From: QHXW01 sp035297145
Lineage (GTDB): Bacteria > Acidobacteriota > Terriglobia > Bryobacterales > Bryobacteraceae
Direction of reading: 5' to 3'
DNA length: 64,000 bases
Assembly (NCBI GenBank): GCA_035297145.1
Contig: DATGZN010000035.1
Location: 23,137 to 87,136 of the forward strand
Position 1 is the first letter of the stretch. Each line of letters begins with the position of its first letter. The notes beneath the pieces were generated by a model. The model saw only the letters and a list, made by a program, of their open reading frames with translations, ran no database searches and had not been told where the DNA came from. Shown here piece by piece: positions 17,887-26,665 of the stretch. The position numbers were made by a program, and so were the translations under genes.

Positions 17887-18903
17887 ATGCACAGAATTTG
17901 GGCTCTTCTCTTAGGATTGGCTTCAATCCTTGCGGCGTTCGGCGCTGACACGCCGGTCACGCTGTTCAGTGCGGGTTCGACGTTTATCTATCCGATCCTG
18001 AGCAGGTGGTGCTCCGAATACCGAAAGCTTCATCCTAACGTGCTGATCTCCTACGATCCGCTCGGATCGAGCCATGGGATTGCCCGAACGCTCGCCGGCA
18101 CCGTTGACTTTGGCGCGTCTGACGGCCCGTTGAGCGATCTTCAGATTCAGCGTGCTCATATGATGATTGTTCACGTTCCAGTCGTGCTTGGGGGCGTTGT
18201 GCCCTCGTACAACCTCTCCAGTGTGACCCAAGAACTCCGATTCACGCCGGGGGCCCTTGCGGGGATCTATCTTGGCACGATCACCCGCTGGAACGATCCC
18301 GAACTCGTCCGCGCCAATCCAGGACTGCCATTACCCGCACACGAGATCACGGTCGTGTTCCGCCTGGATGGCAGCGGCACAACGTACGTGTGGACGGACT
18401 ACCTATCAAAAGTGAATGCAACTTGGGCCAAGCGTGTTGGCCGGGGCACATCAGTGGAGTTTCCAGTTGGTGTGAGCGCCCGGTTCAACGAAGGTGTGCG
18501 GGACGCGATCAAAAACAAACCATATTCGATTGGTTATCTGCAAGTGACGTACGCGATTGAAGGACATTTGCAAACTGGACTCGTGCAGAATTCAACCGGA
18601 AAATTCGCTAAAGGCGACATCGCGGGTATCACCGCAGCGGCTGCGGCGACCGGCACTAATATGCCTGATGATTTCCGGGTATCCATTACGAATGCCGCTG
18701 ATCAAGATGCCTATCCGATATCGAGCTTCACGTGGCTTCTCGTCCCCGAGCATATTGAAGATCGGGCGAAAAGAGAGGCGATTGTCGGCTTTGTACGCTG
18801 GGTGCTAAGCGATGGACAAAAGTGGGCGGCTCCGCTGCACTATGCACCACTACCGGGAGATGTCGCGAGTCGAGTGCAAAAAGCCGTGGACCGAATCCAA
18901 TAG
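17887..18903 (+). CDS. pstS: PstS-like periplasmic phosphate-binding protein
   Basis: 338 residues: signal peptide (IWALLLGLASILAAFGA), then the PstS ligand pockets. These are AGSTFIYPIL (Ser-Thr-Phe), the SSHGI loop, DFGASDGPLSD (aspartate) and FRLDGSGTTYVWTDYL, whose R-x-DGSGT loop holds phosphate in E. coli PstS. The family binds phosphate with high affinity and hands it to PstCA; no pstCAB genes are seen here. Beside arsR, arsM and acr3 it may serve to favour phosphate over arsenate or to bind arsenate for sensing; both ideas are inference. The ATG at 17887 gives a normal signal peptide. Confidence 0.85.
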   Translation: MHRIWALLLGLASILAAFGADTPVTLFSAGSTFIYPILSRWCSEYRKLHPNVLISYDPLGSSHGIARTLAGTVDFGASDGPLSDLQIQRAHMMIVHVPVVLGGVVPSYNLSSVTQELRFTPGALAGIYLGTITRWNDPELVRANPGLPLPAHEITVVFRLDGSGTTYVWTDYLSKVNATWAKRVGRGTSVEFPVGVSARFNEGVRDAIKNKPYSIGYLQVTYAIEGHLQTGLVQNSTGKFAKGDIAGITAAAAATGTNMPDDFRVSITNAADQDAYPISSFTWLLVPEHIEDRAKREAIVGFVRWVLSDGQKWAAPLHYAPLPGDVASRVQKAVDRIQ

Positions 18904-18921
18904 ACCAACCCCATAAGACGT

Positions 18922-19062
18922 ATGCAAAAGAGGTTGAACACTCTGATCTGGATTGTGATTGGCGTCCTCTTTGTTGCGACGGCGGTGTGGACAGTGTGGG
19001 CCAGTCGGCAGCCAGGCGGACACTCGATGTGGGCGCCCAATTCGGAGTCCCTACCGCCGTGA
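18922..19062 (+). CDS. Small single-pass membrane protein
   Basis: A 46-residue open frame from the ATG at 18922 to a TGA at 19060, lying between pstS and arsR with 18 bases after the pstS stop. It has a short basic head (QKRLNT), one hydrophobic helix (LIWIVIGVLFVATAVWTVWA) and a polar tail containing GHSMW. The hydrophobic pattern and gap-filling position support a real gene; no ribosome binding site is obvious. Function unknown; a role in metal or arsenic handling would be speculation. Confidence 0.42.
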   Translation: MQKRLNTLIWIVIGVLFVATAVWTVWASRQPGGHSMWAPNSESLPP

Positions 19063-19098
19063 GAACTCGCCAAACCTGGCGCTCGCTGGTATCGTGAA

Positions 19099-19449
19099 GT
19101 GGTGAAGCGAACCGCGACAACCCGGGACATGGCAGACTACGCCGATATGTTTGCCGCCATGGGGGCTGAACAGCGATTGCAGATCATGCGTCTGCTGTTA
19201 TCGGCGCACCCGAATGGGATGGTGGTAGGTGACGTATTGGCTGAGCTCAAGATCGCGCCGTCAACTTTGTCGCACCACCTGGAAAAACTGAAGCACGAAG
19301 GGCTGGTGAGCGTTCGCCGCGATGCGAAATTCCTTTGGTACAGCGCGAATACGGATGCGCTACAAGGTCTGATTACGTTCCTCTATTCAGAATGCTGCTC
19401 GCGCTCGAAGGCGATCAAGCGCGACGTCCTGATTCAACTCTGCAAGTAG
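19099..19449 (+). CDS. arsR: ArsR/SmtB-family metalloregulator
   Basis: 116-residue winged-helix repressor: dimer helix EQRLQIMRLLLSAHP, recognition helix APSTLSHHLEKLKHEGLVSV, wing RRDAKFLWYSAN. The classical ELCVCDL metal loop of ArsR is absent. Instead, a Cys pair lies in the C-terminal helix (SECCSR), as in ArsR types that sense arsenite through C-terminal cysteines. The first codon is GTG at 19099; an ATG at 19129 also opens the frame. A near-identical paralogue lies at 21051, so the cluster carries two sensors. Confidence 0.85.
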   Translation: MVKRTATTRDMADYADMFAAMGAEQRLQIMRLLLSAHPNGMVVGDVLAELKIAPSTLSHHLEKLKHEGLVSVRRDAKFLWYSANTDALQGLITFLYSECCSRSKAIKRDVLIQLCK

Positions 19450-19631
19450 CGTGGATGACGTTCGACATAGCCGTTTCATCTCAGCGGCCGTCTGGAAAAA
19501 TCAAGATATGAGATCAGCCCGGCTCGATCGAAGAGGTCGATCGGGTATGCCGAAGTCTTACGTCTGTCGCCTTGGGGCGCGTTTCCAGCTCTGGCCTATC
19601 TTATCTTCACGGTTTTGAAACAATTACGCTA

Positions 19632-19660
19632 TTGACACGATTCTATCCTTCCAGTAAGCT
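19632..19660 (+). promoter_or_regulatory. Sigma70-like promoter before second pstS
   Basis: TTGACA at 19632-19637, a 17-base spacer, and TAAGCT at 19655-19660. The -35 is a perfect match, the -10 is poor. It sits about 60 bases before the second pstS start in a 269-base gap after arsR that otherwise holds no gene. Confidence 0.4.
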
Positions 19661-19718
19661 CGAATCCGTAAACCGAAACCAGCTTTCGTGTGGCGCACCC
19701 AACACGGAGGTACGAGCC

Positions 19719-20815
19719 ATGAACCATCGGATAATCACCGCAGCGGTAGCCGCGACTACGGGTCTCATCCTTTTCGCCTGCATTGGGTGCGATTCGGCCT
19801 CCAGTTCGGCCGAGGGCTCTACTTCTCCTACGGCTCCCACTAGCGCAATCGGCGCGGCAGGTAGCACGTTCGTGGCGCCCCTCATGTCGGCTTGGGTCAG
19901 CGGCTATCAGAAGGCCCACCCGAAGATGCTGGTGAACTACCGTTCTATCGGTAGCGGAGGAGGCATCGACGAGTATAAGAAAGGCTGGCTCGGTTTTGCC
20001 GCTAGCGACGCACCGCTGAGTGACGACGAGATCCAGGGCCTGTCGCCGACGATACAGATTCCGGGCACTGCTGGTCCCGTTTGCATCATTTACAATTTGC
20101 CAGGCGTAGAGCGGCCTCTGCGGCTTAGAGCCCCAAGACCCTGGCGGCTATCTATCTTGGCACCATTATCAGCTGGCAAGATCCGGAAATCATCCGGGAC
20201 AACCCAGGAGTCAGGTTGCCGAGAGCCGCCGTGGTTGTTATACATCGCTCAGATGGCAGCGGTACCACGAACATTCTGACGACGTATCTAAACAAAATCA
20301 GTCAGGAATGGTCGTCAAAGGCGGGTCATGGGCTCTCCGTGACGTGGCCTGTTGGACTGGGCGCCGAGGGCAGTAAGGCCGTTCTGGGCCTCGTGAAGCA
20401 AACCCCCGGCACTATTGGCTACCTTGAGCTCAACTACGCAAAGGAGAGTAGTCTACCGGTCGCGTTGATACAGAACCGGGCAGGAGCATTCGTCGATCCA
20501 ACTCCAAGTTCGACTGCAGCAGCGATCGAGGCGTTCCAGGCAGACTTGGCGCGAGATGTGCGGGCCCCAATTGTCGATCCCCCAGCTTCGGCCAAGGGCG
20601 CTTATCCCATAGCAGGATTCACATTTCTGTTGCTTCCGAAAGATCGCGAGAACAAGGACGAGCAAAAAGCCGTGAAGGACTTCGTGGCGTATGCCATATC
20701 GACCGGACAGGACTCGGCAGAACAACTGTCGTACGCAAAATTGCCGGCGTCTGTCCAACAAGAAGGGCAAGCGTTGTTGGCACAATTGACAGCAGGCGGA
20801 CAACCGTTAAACTGA
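19719..20815 (+). pseudogene. pstS: Frameshifted PstS-like lipoprotein
   Basis: Starts at the ATG at 19719 with GGAGG nine bases upstream. The N-terminus has a lipobox-like LFACIGC. PstS motifs follow: AGSTFVAPLMSAW, GSGGGIDEYKKGW, FAASDAPLSD; after a frame change, SPKTLAAIYLGTIISWQDPE and HRSDGSGTTNILTTYL. The frame breaks at 20127-20130, where AG is duplicated (AGAG before CCCC); removing one AG restores the protein. Read separately, the second half (20216-20815) has no proper start. Either a recent pseudogene or an assembly error. It is a second, diverged PstS in the arsenic cluster, lipid-anchored unlike the first. Confidence 0.7.
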
Positions 20816-21003
20816 GTAGCGATCGACCGGACTGGCGAGTGAGCCATCAGTGTCCTCTGACAGTGCGATGAAATGCAGGTCGTCGAGTCTCACCGGCCTT
20901 CCATAGCCGAGGTCTGCTTGCTGTTTCCACGATCGTTATCAGGCGGCGTGAAACCGAGGCACGGTTCATGCGAGCGATCAGAAACAGCTACAACGAAAAT
21001 TTC

Positions 21004-21052
21004 TTGTTGCGGCCCTTGCCTGTCCACGATATTTCTAGTATCATCGAAATAT
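21004..21052 (+). promoter_or_regulatory. Promoter and ArsR operator overlapping the second arsR start
   Basis: A perfect inverted repeat, ATATTTC at 21029-21035 and GAAATAT at 21046-21052, with a 10-base centre, spans the start of arsR. TTGTTG at 21004-21009 with GATATT 18 bases on gives a plausible core promoter that the repeat would cover. AT-rich dyads at the -10/start region are the usual binding sites of ArsR repressors, so autorepression of arsR-arsM-acr3-DUF2180-arsC is likely. Confidence 0.6.
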
Positions 21053-21401
21053 GACCGGAGTAGTAGTATCCAGCGAAGACGTGGATCGGTATGCCGAAAT
21101 GTTCAGCGCCATCGGCACGGGACCACGGCTGCGGATCATGCGTTTGCTTCTCTCCGCACACCCTGAGGGGATGATCGTCGGTGATATCCAGGCCGAAACC
21201 GACATTCCAGGTTCCACTCTTTCCCATCACCTGGATAAGCTACGACACCAAGGTCTGATCGCCGTGCGCCGCGAGGGTACATTCCTCTGGTACTCAGTCA
21301 GGATTGAATCTCTCCAGGAGCTCCTCAACTTCCTTTACTCGGAATGCTGTACGCGAAACCGGGTTATTGCACCAGAGGCACTTATCAGAATCGGAAATTG
21401 A
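21051..21401 (+). CDS. arsR: ArsR-family arsenite-responsive repressor
   Basis: 116 residues, about the same length as the first ArsR and clearly its paralogue: GPRLRIMRLLLSAHPEG, STLSHHLDKLRHQGLIAVRR and FLYSECCTRN with the same C-terminal Cys pair. It is the first gene of the arsM-acr3-DUF2180-arsC run, with 19 bases to arsM. It probably represses this operon and releases on binding As(III) through the Cys pair. The start overlaps its own predicted operator. The Cys-pair sensing site is family knowledge; exact ligands are unproven here. Confidence 0.88.
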   Translation: MTGVVVSSEDVDRYAEMFSAIGTGPRLRIMRLLLSAHPEGMIVGDIQAETDIPGSTLSHHLDKLRHQGLIAVRREGTFLWYSVRIESLQELLNFLYSECCTRNRVIAPEALIRIGN

Positions 21402-21420
21402 ACAGGAAAAGGACATTTAT

Positions 21421-22278
21421 ATGGAATCCAATACTACGAGCATCAGAGAAGTCGTCAGAGAAAAGTACGGGCAGGCCGCCCAGCGCGTGACCGCCGGCTC
21501 TGGTTCTGCATGCTGCGGCGCGAGCGCGTGCTGTGACGGTAGCGTCGATCCAATTACTTCGAACTTGTACGGTTCGGATCAGACTGGTGAACTGCCCCAG
21601 GAAGCCGTTTTGGCGTCGCTGGGCTGCGGCAATCCCACGGCTCTAGCGGAGTTGCAGCCAGGGGAAGTCGTGCTGGACCTCGGTTCAGGAGGCGGAATCG
21701 ATGTTCTGTTAAGTGCCCGCCGCGTGGGGCCAAACGGCAAAGCCTACGGCCTAGACATGACGGATGAAATGCTGGCGCTTGCCGAAGAGAATAAGCGCAA
21801 AAGCGGCCTGATCAATGTCGAGTTCCTGAAAGGCGAAATCGAGAACGTTCCTTTGCCTGACAACTCGGTGGATGTCATCATTTCGAACTGCGTTATCAAC
21901 CTGTCTGGGGACAAGGATCGGGTGCTGAAGGAAGCCTTCCGGGTTCTGAAACCGGGCGGGCGGTTCGCCGTGTCCGACGTTGTGGTCCGTGGCGATGTGC
22001 CGGCGGCAATCAAAAAGAATATGGAGCTGTGGGTAGGCTGCGTCGCCGGTGCCCTGAGCGATTACGAATACGTGGCGAAGCTCGCCAAGGCGGGTTTTGA
22101 CAATATCGATATTGAGCCCACGCGTGTTTATACCATCGAAGATGCGCGCGCCTTTCTCTCCGGTCAGGGCCTCGATGTGGATTCTCTGGCGAAAGAAGTT
22201 GAGGGTAAGTTCATCAGCGCCTTCGTCCGCGCCACAAAACCCACGGCTGCCTGCTGTGCGCCAGGTTGCTGCTCGTAG
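21421..22278 (+). CDS. arsM: Arsenite S-adenosylmethionine methyltransferase
   Basis: 285 residues from the ATG at 21421, with AGGAAAAGGA upstream. Class I SAM fold: VLDLGSGGGIDVLLSARRVG (SAM loop), YGLDMTDEMLALAEENKRKSG. Cys69 (SLGCGNP), Cys157 (SNCVINLS) and Cys207 (WVGCVAG) fit the three As(III)-binding cysteines of known ArsM; the last two are 50 residues apart, as in CmArsM C174/C224. Extra Cys pairs lie at the N-terminus (SACCGASACC) and C-terminus (AACCAPGCC). The enzyme methylates arsenite stepwise to mono-, di- and trimethyl arsenicals in the cytoplasm. Confidence 0.94.
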   Translation: MESNTTSIREVVREKYGQAAQRVTAGSGSACCGASACCDGSVDPITSNLYGSDQTGELPQEAVLASLGCGNPTALAELQPGEVVLDLGSGGGIDVLLSARRVGPNGKAYGLDMTDEMLALAEENKRKSGLINVEFLKGEIENVPLPDNSVDVIISNCVINLSGDKDRVLKEAFRVLKPGGRFAVSDVVVRGDVPAAIKKNMELWVGCVAGALSDYEYVAKLAKAGFDNIDIEPTRVYTIEDARAFLSGQGLDVDSLAKEVEGKFISAFVRATKPTAACCAPGCCS

Positions 22279-22286
22279 GCGGAACG

Positions 22287-23387
22287 ATGGCACAGACGGT
22301 TACAGCTACCCCCCGACCTGCGTCAAGCGGGCTGGGCTTTTTCGAGCGCTACCTTTCCTGGTGGGTCGCGCTTTGCATGCTGGCGGGGGTGATCTTCGGC
22401 AGGCTGTTGCCCTCGTCCATTCAGGAGCTTCGCCGCCTAGAATTTGGCGCTGGGAGCCAGATCAATGTTCCCATTGCTGTTTTGATTTGGCTGATGATCA
22501 TCCCCATGATGATGAAGGTTGACTTCGCTTCCATCAAGAATGTTGGAAACCGGCCGCGCGGCTTGCTGGTAACGCTGTTCGTCAACTGGCTTGTGAAACC
22601 GTTCTCGATGGCGCTGATTGCATGGCTGTTCTTCCGATACGTCTTCGCGCATTGGGTTTCCGCAGCGGATGCGGACCAGTACATCGCCGGTTGCATCATC
22701 CTTGCAGCGGCTCCATGCACTGCTATGGTTTTCGTTTGGAGCTATCTGACCGATGGAGACCCGGCCTATACTCTCGTGCAGGTCTCGCTAAACGATCTCA
22801 TCATGCTGTTTCTTTTCGCCCCGATTGTTCGCTTTCTCGTAAACGGTGCATCGTCTCTGCACGTTCCGTTTGAGGTCCTGCTATACGCCGTTACCATTTT
22901 CATCGTGATTCCGCTCGTGGCGGGCACCGCACTGCGGGTCTGGCTGATTCGCGGGCATGGGAAAGCGTGGTTCGAGAAGGAGCTGCTTCCGCACTTCGCG
23001 CCCGTCAGTATGCTGGCATTGCTGGCGACGCTCGTTCTGATCTTTGCCTTCCAGTCAGACAATATCCTCGGAAAGCCGTTTCACGTTTTCCTGATCGCGA
23101 TTCCGATTCTGATTCAGGTCTATTTCAATTCTTCACTCGCATACGGACTGATGAAGGTGCTTGGAGTCCGGCACGCGGTCGCTGCGCCCGGTGCGTTAAT
23201 AGGCGCGAGCAATTTCTTCGAACTGGCAGTGGCGACTGCGATCGCGTTGTTCGGTGCCGGCTCAGGAGCGGCGCTGGCCACGGTGGTCGGAGTGTTGATC
23301 GAGGTTCCGGTGATGCTTTCAGTCTGTTCCTTCTGCAACCGGACGCGCCATTGGTTCCCGCAGGAGGACCCGGTGGCATCGTCTTAG
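22287..23387 (+). CDS. acr3: ACR3-type arsenite efflux transporter
   Basis: 366 residues from the ATG at 22287, nine bases after arsM. Ten hydrophobic helices are visible. The catalytic cysteine lies in AAPCTAMVFVWSYL (Cys144) and the essential acidic residue in GVLIEVPVML (Glu339), both conserved in the BART-superfamily ACR3 proteins. It exports As(III) (and possibly Sb(III)) across the inner membrane using the proton gradient. It lies in the middle of the arsM-acr3-DUF2180-arsC operon, so export and methylation are co-regulated. Confidence 0.95.
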   Translation: MAQTVTATPRPASSGLGFFERYLSWWVALCMLAGVIFGRLLPSSIQELRRLEFGAGSQINVPIAVLIWLMIIPMMMKVDFASIKNVGNRPRGLLVTLFVNWLVKPFSMALIAWLFFRYVFAHWVSAADADQYIAGCIILAAAPCTAMVFVWSYLTDGDPAYTLVQVSLNDLIMLFLFAPIVRFLVNGASSLHVPFEVLLYAVTIFIVIPLVAGTALRVWLIRGHGKAWFEKELLPHFAPVSMLALLATLVLIFAFQSDNILGKPFHVFLIAIPILIQVYFNSSLAYGLMKVLGVRHAVAAPGALIGASNFFELAVATAIALFGAGSGAALATVVGVLIEVPVMLSVCSFCNRTRHWFPQEDPVASS

Positions 23388-23405
23388 AGATAGAGAGGAG
23401 GTCCA

Positions 23406-23642
23406 ATGTTCTGCTACGAATGCTGCAAGAGCGGCCAGACGCGCGAGGCTGTCGGCCTGTGTCATCATTGTTCCGCGGCGCTCTGCGCAAACCATGCTCA
23501 CACGGTCGATGACCCGGTGACGGCGACTCGCCCGCTGAATAGAATTGTGGTTCTCCCAAAGCATGCTCGCCTCATACTTTGCGAAACATGCATGTTAGCG
23601 CTTCACCAAATGGAAAATATCGCCCTGACCTTGGCCGGGTAA
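23406..23642 (+). CDS. DUF2180-type small zinc-ribbon-like protein
   Basis: 78 residues preceded by AGGAGG seven bases before the ATG. The pattern CYECCKSGQTREAVGLCHHC, then CANHAHTV and later LCETCM, matches the DUF2180 family of small cysteine proteins, likely zinc-binding and more often reported in archaea. It sits between acr3 and arsC with gaps of 18 and 7 bases, so it is part of the arsenic operon. A role as an As(III) or zinc-binding accessory is possible; the sequence shows only metal-ligand-like cysteines and histidines. Confidence 0.75.
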   Translation: MFCYECCKSGQTREAVGLCHHCSAALCANHAHTVDDPVTATRPLNRIVVLPKHARLILCETCMLALHQMENIALTLAG

Positions 23643-23649
23643 CGGAACA

Positions 23650-24075
23650 ATGACCACCAAGAAACGCATATTAGTGCTCTGCACTGGAAACTCCGCTCGG
23701 AGCCAGATGGCAGAGGGTCTCTTGCGTCATGACGCGGGGGACCGTTTTGAGGTCGAGAGCGCCGGTACCAAACCCAGCCGGGTTAGACCTGAGGCGATCA
23801 CAGTCATGAAGGAGCTGGGCATCGACATCTCGGGTCAGCGGTCCAAGAGTGTCGATGAATTCCGCGACCAGAGCTTCGATTACGTCCTTACGGTTTGCGA
23901 TAACGCAAATGAGAGTTGCCCGATATACCCTGGACACGCGAATCGGTTTCATCACAGCTTCGAAGACCCCGCCGCGCTTCAGGGCTCGGAAGAGGAACGG
24001 CTCGCTGTTTTCCGTCGTGTCCGTGATGAGCTGAGGCGCTTCCTCAGCACTTTTCCTAGTGAATCAACTTGTTGA
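23650..24075 (+). CDS. arsC: Thioredoxin-coupled arsenate reductase
   Basis: 141 residues of the low-molecular-weight phosphatase fold. Catalytic loop CTGNSARS (Cys11 to Ser18), then the redox pair Cys83 and Cys90 in TVCDNANESCPIYP, with Asp near residue 107 in FEDPAA. This is the thioredoxin/ArsC type that forms a disulfide relay to reduce As(V) to As(III). Starting seven bases after the DUF2180 gene, it supplies As(III) to ACR3 and ArsM. Its stop overlaps the start of the downstream receptor by 7 bases. Confidence 0.93.
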   Translation: MTTKKRILVLCTGNSARSQMAEGLLRHDAGDRFEVESAGTKPSRVRPEAITVMKELGIDISGQRSKSVDEFRDQSFDYVLTVCDNANESCPIYPGHANRFHHSFEDPAALQGSEEERLAVFRRVRDELRRFLSTFPSESTC

Positions 24076-26665
24076 ACTTCGTTCTCGGGGTCTTGCTTCT
24101 TCTGGCTCAGCAATCGGCGCCAACCGAGTCCTCAAAACCGGCCGAGCCCGAGCCACAGCCCGTGAAAGAGAAACGCACCGAACTCAACCTGCTTGGCGCA
24201 ACCGACTCGGCCGCCGGCGAAAGCCGGCGCAATGAAAACGTTCCGTTCAACCTCATCGATAATAATGCGCTCAAGGATTTGAATATCCGGCTCGGGACTA
24301 ATGCCACTATCGTCACCGAGTTCCAGCCCGAGCGAAAATACTTCGGCACCGAATTTGGCAACAATCCCACGTCGGCCATTCACCTCAACCCACTCAAACA
24401 CCCCAGTGATTTCCACGGCGGCCTTTCGTTCACGCGCTCTGACAGCATCTTCAGCGCGCGAACGTTTTTTCAGGTCGGTGGCGTCCAGCCCGCCCACGAG
24501 AACGATTACGGAATCACGGCCGGTCTGGGCCTCTGGCGCGGCGCTCATCTGACCTTGGCTGGCTCCCAGCAAAAGCTCCGAGGCAGCGTCAACGGCAATG
24601 TCCTGGTTCCCTTGCCCAGTGAACGGACGCCTCTCACCGCCGACCCAGCCGCCTATCGCCTGATCCAGCGGTGGATCGACGCCTATCCGAAAGCTTTGCC
24701 TAACCGTACCGATATCGATCCGCGAGCCCTCAACACCAACTCTCCTCAATCCATCAATACAGACGCGTCAAACGTCCGCCTGGATCAGGATCTCGGCGCT
24801 CGTGACAAACTCTTCATGCAGCACAGCTTTACCAATCAGAAGGTGATGGCCTTTGAGTTTGTCGCGGGCCAGAATCCCGACACCAATACCAAATCCCACA
24901 ATGCCCGCCTCACGTGGAACCACCTCTTCGACGCCCGCTCGTTAATCGATTTTACCGTCGGCTTTGACCGCATGCATTCACTTCTGGTCCCCGAACCCAA
25001 TGCCGTCGGCCCGCAAGTGATTATCGGGAGCTCGTATCAGAGCCTCGGTCCCGGCGCGACTGTCCCTATTGATCGTCGGATCAACCGCTTCCGCCACGCC
25101 GTTCTCTACCGTCGCCAGGTTGGCAACCATTTGTTCTCCGCGGGGGGCGAAGTCGACCGCTTGCAGAACAACGGCCTGGAATCATCGAGTGAGCGCGGCA
25201 ACTACTACTTCCGCTCCGATTTCGGCCGCGACGCCATTACGAACTTCCGCATGGGCATTCCCAGCCGCTACTCAGCCGCAATCGGAGACGGACATCGCGG
25301 GTTCCGTTGGTTCGAGCAGCAATACTTCGCGGGTGACGTTTGGAAGGTGCGGCCGGACTTTACCCTCACCTACGGTCTGCGCTATACGCCAGTTACCGGG
25401 CCTAGCGAAGTGAATCACCCCACTCCCTTCAATTTTAACTGCGACTGCAATACTTTCGGACCGCAATTCGGTCTCGCCTGGGACACGCACGCCGTTGGCG
25501 TCATCCGTGCCGCCTATGGGCTCCAATTCGGCGACATCTACGCGCAGACGCTCCAACAAGTTCGTTGGGATCCGCCGAATTTTCTGAAGGTTGAAGTGCA
25601 GGCGCCTCCCTCCCTCCTCACACCGCTGCAGGATACTTACCTCGGGCCCGGCGCTCGCCATCTGCAGTTCGATGTTCCGCCAAACCTAGAGTCGCCTTAC
25701 TCACACCAATACAGTTTCCTTTGGGAGCCGCTGCAAGGGAAACCCTGGTCGATGCAGCTCGGCTATATTGGCTCCGCACTCACAAGCTCTTCATGATGTG
25801 GTTCGCCAACCGAGCCGTCCCGGTGCCGGGCATCCCGCAAACCACCGCTACCATCACCGAACGTCGCCCCGATCCGCGTTATTACGAATTGCGCGAGGCC
25901 AGGAATGCGTCCAACGCTTACTTCGACGCCGCCCGCGTCAGCTTCAAGATGCCTGCATGGCATGGCTTCACCGGCGATACTTCCTACTGGTTCAGCAAAG
26001 CCATCGACACCGGCAGCGCCTACACCAACATGGCCGCCGGCGACGAAGCGCTCCAGGGTTACTCGCAATCCCAGAATCTCGTTGCAAAAGATCTCAAGGG
26101 GCCCAGTGCGTTCGATCAGTCGCATGCCGTGATGGCACGCTTCCAGTACGCGCTGCCGGTGCTGTCTTCCGGGAGCCACTTGGTGCGCGGCGTAGTCAAC
26201 GGATGGCGAATCTCCGGTGTCTTTCTGGCCAAAACCGGCCTCCCCTTCACAGTAATCACCGGCTCAGACGGCCCAGGCTCCGGCAACGTCGACGGCTCGA
26301 ATGGCGATCGCCCCAACTTGCTCGATCCCTCGATCTTGGGGCGCACGATCGGCGACCCAAACACTTCGACGATATTGCTGCCGCGCTCGGCTTTCGGCTA
26401 CATCGCCCCGACCGATTCCCGCGGCAACCTGGGCTTCAATACTTTTCGCAGAGGCGGCATCCGCAACATGAACGCCGGCTTGGCGCGCTCCTGGAGGTTG
26501 CACTCGGAGTGGCAGGCCACGTTCCGCGCCGAATCGATCAACTTCTTCAACACTCCGCAATTCGCTAATCCTAACCCAGACCTGAGTTCACCGGCTTTCG
26601 GCAAGATCACCAATACACTGAACGACGGCCGCAGCTTTCAGTTCACGCTGCAACTCCAGTTTTGA
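24069..26665 (+). pseudogene. Frameshifted Oar-like TonB-dependent outer-membrane receptor
   Basis: Starts at a TTG overlapping the arsC stop, with a signal-like head (LNFVLGVLLLLAQQ). The barrel part has Oar features (TAGLGLWRGAHLTLAGSQQK, FEFVAGQNPDT, LTYGLRYTP, GYIGS) but no N-terminal carboxypeptidase-regulatory domain. At about 25775 the frame breaks; inserting one C gives GYIGSRTHKLFMMWFANRAV and continues to the C-terminal barrel strands, ending in FQFTLQLQF. Halves: 24069-25796 and, out of frame, to 26665. Direct coupling to arsC suggests the intact form was co-regulated with arsenic genes. A role in arsenical import or export is speculative. Confidence 0.65.

Noticed and set aside
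25768..26568. 266-codon ORF in the alternative frame of the receptor's second half
   Set aside because: Arg/Gln-rich composition typical of an out-of-frame reading of a GC-rich gene.
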